From DASQMT01 sp963827335 (GTDB taxonomy: Bacteria > Actinomycetota > Thermoleophilia > Solirubrobacterales > Solirubrobacteraceae): 64,000 nt of DNA. Shown piece after piece: positions 58,579 through 64,000 of the stretch (its first letter is position 1; the number at the start of each line of letters is the position of its first letter). The stretch is from positions 62,001 through 126,000 of the forward strand of contig CAWHAP010000014.1 in the NCBI GenBank assembly GCA_963827335.1. The letters run 5' to 3'. The position numbers and the translations under genes were made by a program. The notes under the pieces were generated by a model. The model saw nothing but the letters and a program-made list of their open reading frames with translations, searched no databases and had not been told where the DNA came from.

Positions 58579-59004
58579 ATGCCTGCTGCCCCGACATCCA
58601 TCCGCACCTCGGAGCGCGCCCGCTCCGCCCGCCTGATCCGCGACGCCCTCGGTCTCCTCTCGTCGAAGTGGAGCGTCGACGTCCTGCTCGCGCTCGGGGA
58701 CGGCACCCGCCGCTACCACGAGCTGCTGGGCGACCTCGAGCCGATCTCCGAGAAGGTGCTGACCCAGACGCTGCGCGCGATGGAGCGCGACGGCCTGATC
58801 GCGCGCCGCGTGCACGCGGAGGTGCCGCCGCGCGTGGACTACGCGCTCACGCCGCTCGGCGCGACGCTCGCCGCGCCGATGCGGGCGCTGGGCAGCTGGT
58901 CGCTCGGCCACGGCCGTCACGTCGACGCCGCTCGCGAGCGGTTCGACCTGCGCCGGGCCATCCAGCAGCAGGAGCAGCGGCGGGCTGCTGCGGCTGCTGC
59001 GTAG
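58579..59004 (+). CDS. HxlR-family transcriptional regulator
   Basis: A 141-residue winged-helix regulator: ALGLLSSKWSVDVLLALGDGTRRYHELLGDLEPISEKVLTQTLRAMERDGLIAR with the wing PPRVDYALTPLG. The tail is alanine/glutamine rich. HxlR proteins often sense aldehydes, quinones or redox changes. It starts 53 bp from the divergent LacI start. CAGAAT ends 8 nt before ATG 58579, possibly a leaderless start. Repeat copy E follows the stop. Confidence 0.9.
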   Translation: MPAAPTSIRTSERARSARLIRDALGLLSSKWSVDVLLALGDGTRRYHELLGDLEPISEKVLTQTLRAMERDGLIARRVHAEVPPRVDYALTPLGATLAAPMRALGSWSLGHGRHVDAARERFDLRRAIQQQEQRRAAAAAA

Positions 59005-59024
59005 CGCGGGGCGGCCGCGGCCGC

Positions 59025-59325
59025 GGTCGTCCGCCGGCGTGATGGCGGGCGCTCCACGCAGGTCAACGGCGGGCATCGACGGGGTGGGCGGGTTTCGCGG
59101 TGGCGCCCCCAACGTCGCACGCCGTCCGGATCGCCGAGCCGATGCGACGTTGGGGGTGCTATAGGACCCAAACGTCGCACCCCGCCCGGATCGCCGAGCC
59201 AATGCGACGTTGGGGGCACACCCCACCCGGACTCGCCCCCCTCAATGCCGGTGTTGACGTTCGCCGGCGGAGACCGCAGGCCCCCGAACCCGGCTCCTCA
59301 ATGCCGGTGTTGACGTTCGCCGGCG
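59025..59325. repeat. Dispersed repeat, copy E, with exchanged outer arms and a duplicated right arm
   Basis: Hairpin 1: CCCCCAACGTCGCA (59106-59119)/TGCGACGTTGGGGG (59143-59156), a perfect 14-bp stem. Hairpin 2: CCCAAACGTCGCA (59167-59179) with TGCGACGTTGGGGG (59203-59216). Both 23-nt loops contain CCGGATCGCCGAGCC, and the AACGTC spacing is 60 bp. The linker is TGCTATAGGA. The left flank is the reverse complement of copy D's right flank (28 identical bases), while the interior keeps copy D's orientation. The right arm (about 59223-59270) is repeated at 59291-59325. Confidence 0.85.
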
Positions 59326-59332
59326 CCGCCAC

Positions 59333-60082
59333 TCACCCGAACAGATCCTGCTCCCGGGCGCGCAGCAGCGCGCCCGCGACCCCCGGGCCGTCCTCGCCGA
59401 GCACGAACCGGTCCAGGCCGCGCAGCCGCACGGCGGGCTCACGGCTGTCCTTGCCGCGCACGAGGTCGGACGCGGCCGCGACCTGGTCGGCGACGGCGAT
59501 CACGGTGGCGTGCAGCACCCGCCCCTGCGCGTCGGGCAGCCCGCGCCAGTCCTCGAGCGGCGCGAGCCCGGCACAGCCGATCGCCACCTCGGCCTGGCCG
59601 ACGCGCCACGCGCGGCCGAACGAGTCGGTCACCACGACGGCGCAGCCGAGCCGTGCCCGCAGCGCCCGCGCGGACGCGTCCGGGTCGGCCGGGAGGAGCA
59701 CCGCGTGCGCCGCGCCGCCGGCGTTGGACTGGTCGACGCCTGCGTTCGCGCACACGAAGCCGTGGTGCGTGCGGGCGATCAGGCGGCCCGCATCCGCCCG
59801 CAGCAGCTCGGCGCTCTCGCCCAGGATCAGCTCGACGAGCCGCGGGTCCTTGCCGTGCTCGGCGCCGAGCGCGACGGCATGCGCGCCGGGCGTGACGTCC
59901 GCGAGCCGCACGACGCGCCCCTCGGCCTTGGCGACCGCCTTGTGCGCGACCGCCAGGACGTCCGCCGGCCCCAGCCCGGGCTCGGGCAGCCGCGCGGCCG
60001 CCTCCGCGAGCAGCGCGGCGAGGTCGTCGCCGGGCCGGATCTCGGGCAGCCCGGGCAGCGGCTCCGCGGCGAGTGCCGTCAC
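59333..60082 (-). CDS. cofE: Coenzyme F420-0:L-glutamate ligase
   Basis: A 249-residue stand-alone ligase (the CofE part of FbiB) that adds glutamate residues to F420-0 with GTP. Characteristic segments are PEIRPGDDLAALLAEAA, DVLAVAHKAVAKAEGRVVRL, THHGFVCANAGVDQSN, VVVTDSFGRAWRVGQAEVAIGCAGL and the late DQVAAASDLVRGKD. The nitroreductase-like C-terminal half found in mycobacterial FbiB is absent. The GTG start overlaps the stop of cofC. It is the last gene of the hydratase-cofD-cofC-cofE operon. Confidence 0.92.
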   Translation of the reverse strand: MTALAAEPLPGLPEIRPGDDLAALLAEAAARLPEPGLGPADVLAVAHKAVAKAEGRVVRLADVTPGAHAVALGAEHGKDPRLVELILGESAELLRADAGRLIARTHHGFVCANAGVDQSNAGGAAHAVLLPADPDASARALRARLGCAVVVTDSFGRAWRVGQAEVAIGCAGLAPLEDWRGLPDAQGRVLHATVIAVADQVAAASDLVRGKDSREPAVRLRGLDRFVLGEDGPGVAGALLRAREQDLFG

Positions 60083-60744
60083 GCGAGCGCGGAGCGCGGC
60101 GCCATCCGGTCCAGGAGCGCCCGCGTCCGCGGCGCCGCCTCCGGGAGGCGCGTCAGCGCCCGCTGCAGCGCCGCGAGGTCGCCCGGCGTGTCCACGTCGA
60201 GCTCGAGCGACGGCGCGTGCGCGACGCGGACGCGCACGCCCGCTGCGGCCCCGCCGGCCGCGTGGCGCGCGAACGAGCCGGGGCCGAACGACGGCGCGAT
60301 CGCGCGCGGCGGCGTGAGCAGCAGGGCGTTCGTGCCGGACCCGTGCCGGTCCGGGACGATCACCACGCCGGCGCCGGGGTGGCCGCCGAGCAGCGCCGAC
60401 ACCTCGTCCGGGGCGAGCGCCGGGCAGTCGCCCGGTACGAGTAGAGCCCGCTCGGCGCCGCGGCGCGCCGCCTCGGCCACGCCCAGCGCGGCGGCGGCCG
60501 ACTGGCCGGCCTCGACCGGGTCCCCGATCACGTGCGCGCCGGCCTCGCGGGCCGCGGCGGCGGCCCGCGGCTCGGCCGTCACCACGATCACGTCGTCGAG
60601 CTCCGGCACCGCGGCCAGCGCCGCGAGCACGTCGCCGACCATGCCGGCGGCGAGCTCCGCCCGGTCGGGCTGCCCGACCGCGTCGCCCAAGCGCTGCTTG
60701 GCGCGGCCGAACGACTTGACGGGGAGGACGGCGGCCGTGCGCAT
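60079..60744 (-). CDS. cofC: Phospholactate/phosphoenolpyruvate guanylyltransferase (CofC/FbiD)
   Basis: A 221-residue nucleotidyltransferase that activates 2-phospholactate or phosphoenolpyruvate with GTP for F420 synthesis. The N-terminus AAVLPVKSFGRAKQRLG is the family signature; VPGDCPAL and VIVPDRHGSGTNALLL are the nucleotide- and metal-binding segments. It lies 12 bp downstream of cofD and its TGA overlaps the cofE start (GTGA). Confidence 0.93.
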   Translation of the reverse strand: MRTAAVLPVKSFGRAKQRLGDAVGQPDRAELAAGMVGDVLAALAAVPELDDVIVVTAEPRAAAAAREAGAHVIGDPVEAGQSAAAALGVAEAARRGAERALLVPGDCPALAPDEVSALLGGHPGAGVVIVPDRHGSGTNALLLTPPRAIAPSFGPGSFARHAAGGAAAGVRVRVAHAPSLELDVDTPGDLAALQRALTRLPEAAPRTRALLDRMAPRSALA

Positions 60745-60756
60745 GGGCCCGGAAGG

Positions 60757-61674
60757 CTAACCAGTCCGCCCGAGCGCCTCCGCGAACCCGAGCGCCGCCG
60801 CCGCCACGCGCCGCCGCCCGGCGGCGTCGGGCATGGCCACGTCGATCTCGAGCAGCGGCAGGGCGTCGGTCCGCTCGTCGGCCACGAGCCCGTCGAGCAG
60901 CCCGTCGTAGCGTGCCGCGATGCCGTCGGCCGACAGCGGGTCGCCGGTCCAGGCCATGAACTGGTCGGTCGGCCCCTTCAGCACCTGTCCGCCGACGAGC
61001 GGCGAGACCGCCACGACCGGCGCCGGCGTCGCCCGCAGCGCCTCGCGCATGCCGGGCACCGCGAGGATCGGGCCGATCGAGATGACCGGGTTCGAGGGGC
61101 CGACGATCACCGCGCGCGCCCCGGCGATCGCGGCCGCGACCTCCGGGCCCATCGACGCCGCCTCGGCGCCGCGGAACGCCACGTCCTCCACCGGCCCGGC
61201 CGCGCCGTCCTGGATCATGAACGCCTGGAAGGGCCGCCACTCGCCGCGCGCCCTGACCCAGGTGCGCACGGGCGCGTCGGCCATCGGCAGCACGCGGGCG
61301 GGTACGCCGAGCGCGCGCCGGAGCTCGTCGATCGCCTGGGTCAGCGTCGCGCCCTCGGCGAGCCGCCGCGCCCGCTGCAGGCAGACCGCGAGGTCCTGGT
61401 CGCCGAGGGCGAACCACACGTCCTCGCCCAGGGCGCGCAGCGCGTCCATCACCGCGAACGTGTCGCCGCGCAGCCCCCAGCCGCGCTCGTCGATGCGGTC
61501 GGCGAGCCAGAAGGTCACGAGGTCCGGGTCGGGCGAGACGTGGCCGCCGTGGATCTCGACGTCGTCGCCCGTGTTGGCGATCACGACGAGGTCCTCGCCG
61601 GCGACGTCGAGCATCCCGCGCGCGAGCTTGGCGCCGCCGGTGCCGCCGCTGAGGACGACGACGGGGCCGCTCAC
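60757..61674 (-). CDS. cofD: LPPG:FO 2-phospho-L-lactate transferase (CofD/FbiA)
   Basis: A 305-residue transferase that joins the activated phospho-acid to FO, giving (dehydro-)F420-0. The N-terminus VVVLSGGTGGAKLARG and VIANTGDDVEIHG are diagnostic; DLVTFWLADRIDERGWGLRGDTF and IVGPSNPVISIGPIL follow in the expected order. The GTG start overlaps the stop of the enoyl-CoA hydratase gene, making the hydratase the first gene of this F420 operon. Confidence 0.94.
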   Translation of the reverse strand: MSGPVVVLSGGTGGAKLARGMLDVAGEDLVVIANTGDDVEIHGGHVSPDPDLVTFWLADRIDERGWGLRGDTFAVMDALRALGEDVWFALGDQDLAVCLQRARRLAEGATLTQAIDELRRALGVPARVLPMADAPVRTWVRARGEWRPFQAFMIQDGAAGPVEDVAFRGAEAASMGPEVAAAIAGARAVIVGPSNPVISIGPILAVPGMREALRATPAPVVAVSPLVGGQVLKGPTDQFMAWTGDPLSADGIAARYDGLLDGLVADERTDALPLLEIDVAMPDAAGRRRVAAAALGFAEALGRTG

Positions 61675-62453
61675 CGGCCGCTGAACTCCGGGGCGCGCTT
61701 CTCGCGGAACGCTCGCGCGCCCTCCGCGAAGTCGGCCGTCGCCGCGCAGCGCTCCTGCGCCAGGACCTCGAGCTCGAGCGTCGTCGAGAGCGCCGGGCGG
61801 GCCGAGGCGTCCATCACGCGCTTGGCGAGCCCCACGGCGAGCGGCGCGCAGGCCAGCAGCTCGTCCGCGAGCGCCTGCACGGCCGCGTCGAGCTCCTCCG
61901 GCTGCGCCACGCGGTTGACGAGGCCGATGCGCTCGGCCTCCTCGGCGCCGATCAGCCTGCCGGTCATCACGAGCTCCTTGGCCCGCCCGAGGCCGACCAC
62001 CTGCGGCAGCCGCGAGGCGCCGCCGACGTCGGGGATCAGGCCGATCCGCGTCTCCGGCATGCCGACGATCGCGTCGGCGGCGATCACGCGGAGGTCGCAG
62101 GCGAGGGCGAGCTCGAGCGCGCCGCCGATGCACGCCCCCTGGATCGCGCAGATGACCGGCTTGGGCATCTCCTCGGCCAGGCTCCACGCCTCGACGCAGT
62201 GGCGCCGGAACGTGCGCAACCGCTCCGGCTCGGCCGCCAGCCCGGCGAGCGACCCCAGGTCCATGCCGGACGAGAACAGCGGTCCGGCGCCGCGCAGCAC
62301 CACGCAGCGCACGTCCGGGTCGTCGGCGGCGGCGCGCAGCGCCGCCCCGATGGCCAGCACCAGCTCGCCGTGGAACGCGTTGCGCTTCTCGGGGCGGTTG
62401 AGGACGAGGTGGCGGACGGGGCCGCGGTCTTCTGACAGGACGAGCTCGCTCAT
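61671..62453 (-). CDS. Enoyl-CoA hydratase/isomerase-family protein
   Basis: A 260-residue crotonase-fold protein. RPEKRNAF, the first oxyanion-hole region LFSSGMDL and the second IQGACIGGALELALACDLRV are clear; the ETRIGLIPDVGG stretch lies where hydratases carry a catalytic Glu. It probably hydrates or isomerises an enoyl-CoA. It heads the F420 operon by overlap with cofD; the link to F420 is not explained. ATG 62453 is preceded by TACCCT ending 9 nt upstream (leaderless). Confidence 0.9.
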   Translation of the reverse strand: MSELVLSEDRGPVRHLVLNRPEKRNAFHGELVLAIGAALRAAADDPDVRCVVLRGAGPLFSSGMDLGSLAGLAAEPERLRTFRRHCVEAWSLAEEMPKPVICAIQGACIGGALELALACDLRVIAADAIVGMPETRIGLIPDVGGASRLPQVVGLGRAKELVMTGRLIGAEEAERIGLVNRVAQPEELDAAVQALADELLACAPLAVGLAKRVMDASARPALSTTLELEVLAQERCAATADFAEGARAFREKRAPEFSGR

Positions 62454-62462
62454 GGGCGGCCA

Positions 62463-62472
62463 AGGGTAATCC
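62463..62472. promoter_or_regulatory. Overlapping divergent -10 elements
   Basis: The same few bases serve both directions. On the minus strand TACCCT (62468-62463) ends 9 nt before ATG 62453. On the plus strand TAATCC (62467-62472) ends 7 nt before ATG 62480. The whole gap is only 26 bp, so both messages would be leaderless and would compete for polymerase. Confidence 0.55.
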
Positions 62473-62479
62473 GCCCGGC

Positions 62480-63358
62480 ATGACCACTGCCCCGCCTGCA
62501 TCCCTCACCGCCGTCCTCGACCGGATCGAGACGGCCTCCGCGCTCGATCCGCCCGCCGCGGTCTACGGCAAGGCCGTGCGCCGCGCCGTCCCCGCCGGCC
62601 CGGTGAAGGACGCGCTGAGCGGCACGTGGCTCGGCCACGCGCTGCACCCGCTGCTCACCGATCTCCCGATCGGGACGTGGACGAGCGCGGTGCTGCTCGA
62701 CTGGCTCGGCGGGCGGGCCGCGGAGCCGGCGGCCGACCGCCTGATCGGCATGGGGATCGCGTTCACGCTCCCCGCCGCCGCGTCCGGCGCGACGGACTGG
62801 GCCGACACCGAGCTCGGGGACGAGCCGGCCCGGCGCGTCGGGTTGGTGCACGCCGCCACGAACGTCGGCGCGACCGTGCTGTTCGGCGCCTCGCTCGCCG
62901 CCCGCCGGCGCGGCGCGCGCGGCCGCGGCAAGCTGCTCGCGCTGGCCGGCGCCGGGGTGCTGGGCGCGAGCGGGTACCTCGGCGGCCACCTGTCCTACGC
63001 GCAGGGCGTCGGGGTCGACCAGACGGTGTTCGAGCCGCAGGCGGACGAGTGGACGCCCGTGCTGCGCGACGACGAGCTGCCCGACGGCGAGCTGCGCTGC
63101 GCCGAGGTCGGGGGCGTGCCGGTCGTGCTGGCGCGCCACGCGGGGGCGCTGCACGCGCTGTCGGACCGCTGCGCGCACCGCGGCGGGGCGCTGCACGAGG
63201 GCGAGCTCGAGGACGGCTGCGTCGTCTGCCCGCTGCACGGCTCCGCGTTCCGCCTGGACGACGGCGCGATCGAGCGCGGCCCGTCCGCCTATCCCCAGCC
63301 GGTCTGGGAGGCGCGCGTCCGCGACGGCATGATCGAGCTGAAGGGGTCGGCTGTCTAG
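62480..63358 (+). CDS. Membrane protein with C-terminal Rieske domain
   Basis: A 292-residue protein. The first half is a DUF2231-like membrane region with about four helices (HALHPLLTDLPIGTWTSAVLLDWL, ...LIGMGIAFTLPAAASGATDW, GLVHAATNVGATVLFGASLAARR, LLALAGAGVLGASGYLGGHL). The second half is a Rieske ferredoxin with CAHRG and CPLHGS binding a 2Fe-2S cluster. It would pass electrons at the membrane; partner unknown. It is divergent from the hydratase/F420 operon through a 26-bp gap. Confidence 0.9.
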   Translation: MTTAPPASLTAVLDRIETASALDPPAAVYGKAVRRAVPAGPVKDALSGTWLGHALHPLLTDLPIGTWTSAVLLDWLGGRAAEPAADRLIGMGIAFTLPAAASGATDWADTELGDEPARRVGLVHAATNVGATVLFGASLAARRRGARGRGKLLALAGAGVLGASGYLGGHLSYAQGVGVDQTVFEPQADEWTPVLRDDELPDGELRCAEVGGVPVVLARHAGALHALSDRCAHRGGALHEGELEDGCVVCPLHGSAFRLDDGAIERGPSAYPQPVWEARVRDGMIELKGSAV

Positions 63359-63371
63359 CATCCCGCGGCGC

Positions 63372-64000
63372 ATGGCCCGCCGCGACGACCTGCTCGAGCT
63401 GCTGCGCCCGCCCGCGCACCGCGGGCCGCTGATCGCCGCCGGGGCGGTCCTGTTCACGCTCGGCATCGCGCTCGAGGAGGTCCGGCTCGACGAGGAGCTG
63501 CCCAACGGCGTCCACGTCCTCCTCCTCGCCCTGGCGGCGGCGCTCGTCTACGGCCTCGGCCTGCAGGCGCGGCCGGAGGGCGGCGCGCCGGCGGCGTACC
63601 AGTCCGTGCTGGTCGTGTGCGGTCTGCTGCTGCTGGCGGGCATGCTGCTCGAGCTGTCGAGCCTGCTCGGCGCGGACTACGACGGCGGCCTGCCGGCGGG
63701 CGCGATCGTGTGGACGTCGCTCCTGCTGTGCGGCGCCGCGGTCGTGGCCGCGCTGCGGCGCGGCTCCGCGGTCGCCGGCGATGGTGGCCGGGCTCGCGGC
63801 GGGCGCCGCGGTCCTGGCCGCCGCGAACTGGATCTTCGGCGCCTCGTCGCAGGGCGTCTACCGCTGGCTCCTGCTGGCGCTCGCGGCGGCCTTCGTGCTC
63901 GGCTCGCTCGTGCTGCGCGGGGGCCGGCCGCGCCATGCGGAGCTGATGGTCGTCACGGCGGGGCTCGCGACGCTGTCGATCGCGGTCATCGCCTCCGCGA
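63372..64000 (+). CDS. Polytopic membrane protein, apparently frameshifted (3' partial)
   Basis: From ATG 63372 the first frame encodes about 136 plausible residues with four hydrophobic helices (e.g. LLIAAGAVLFTLGIALEEV-like, VHVLLLALAAALVYGLGL, SVLVVCGLLLLAGMLLEL, TSLLLCGAAVVAALRRG). After SAVAGD (about 63780) that frame becomes arginine/glycine-rich shadow sequence, while the +1 frame from ATG 63781 continues with three more helices (MVAGLAAGAAVLAAANWIF, RWLLLALAAAFVLGSLVLRG, ELMVVTAGLATLSIAVIAS) to the window end. One seven-helix protein interrupted by a +1 shift is the simplest reading; a real mutation, a sequencing error or two overlapping genes are possible. Confidence 0.65.
   Translation, partial: MARRDDLLELLRPPAHRGPLIAAGAVLFTLGIALEEVRLDEELPNGVHVLLLALAAALVYGLGLQARPEGGAPAAYQSVLVVCGLLLLAGMLLELSSLLGADYDGGLPAGAIVWTSLLLCGAAVVAALRRGSAVAGDGGRARGGRRGPGRRELDLRRLVAGRLPLAPAGARGGLRARLARAARGPAAPCGADGRHGGARDAVDRGHRLR

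Noticed and set aside
1..64000. tRNA, rRNA, prophage, insertion sequences, integrase or attachment sites
   Set aside because: Read by eye on both strands, no tRNA-like gene, transposase, integrase or phage structural gene was recognised. A tRNAscan-SE or Infernal run would be needed to exclude small RNAs.

Overview
The window is very GC-rich chromosomal DNA, densely coded on both strands, from an actinobacterium. A fused FO synthase (FbiC) and a CofE/CofC/CofD cluster for coenzyme F420, a giant NAD-dependent glutamate dehydrogenase, ClpS plus a Clp ATPase, an ECF41 sigma factor, and secreted proteins combining RTX-like glycine/aspartate repeats with basic C-terminal domains fit the Thermoleophilia, probably Solirubrobacterales. 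That placement is inferred from gene content; no rRNA was seen. I found no tRNA, rRNA, phage, insertion sequence or CRISPR array.

Layout. 1-6.3 kb: an FAD oxidoreductase, a ClpE/ClpC-type unfoldase with a zinc-finger N-terminus, two small hypothetical proteins and a secreted repeat protein. 6.3-9.3 kb: meaB and a B12-dependent acyl-CoA mutase (MeaA/ethylmalonyl-CoA mutase type). 9.3-14.7 kb: an MBL-fold hydrolase, a three-gene sugar ABC transporter and a secreted peptidase. 14.7-18.1 kb: two paralogous secreted RTX/MopE-motif proteins, then clpS. 18.1-19.7 kb: crotonyl-CoA carboxylase/reductase with a coupled 109-residue protein; with meaA and meaB this points to an ethylmalonyl-CoA pathway. 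19.7-25.6 kb: a secreted hydrolase-like protein, a MarR/MFS efflux operon, an HtrA-like protease and small proteins. 25.7-30.8 kb: an exonuclease-GIY-YIG fusion, a VOC protein, YgfZ and small proteins. 31.1-40.2 kb: an orphan substrate-binding lipoprotein, an FAD oxidoreductase, fbiC, an amidase, a QueA-like protein, an SDR and a histidine phosphatase. 40.3-54 kb: a 1255-residue phosphodiesterase/5'-nucleotidase fusion, a GAF kinase/NarL regulator pair, a desaturase-like flavoprotein, NAD-GDH and a PhoD-like phosphatase. 54-59 kb: an ECF41 sigma factor divergent from an epimerase, an SGNH hydrolase, and LacI and HxlR regulators. 59.3-63.4 kb: an enoyl-CoA hydratase-cofD-cofC-cofE operon and a Rieske membrane protein. 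The window ends in a membrane protein that looks frameshifted.

The most interesting signal is non-coding. All five of the largest gene-free gaps (near 3.5, 28.5, 31.0, 39.0 and 59.2 kb) hold members of one dispersed repeat family. Each has long inverted outer arms (core GCGAACGTCAAC / GTTGACGTTCGC). In four copies the interior is an array of hairpins built on AACGTC/GACGTT with a period of about 60 bp and linkers centred on CTAT. Stem sequences differ between copies but stay paired, and one copy has its outer arms exchanged relative to its interior.

A second theme is leaderless transcription. About sixteen genes have a -10-like hexamer (usually TANNNT) ending 6-9 nt before the start codon, and I used this to choose several starts.
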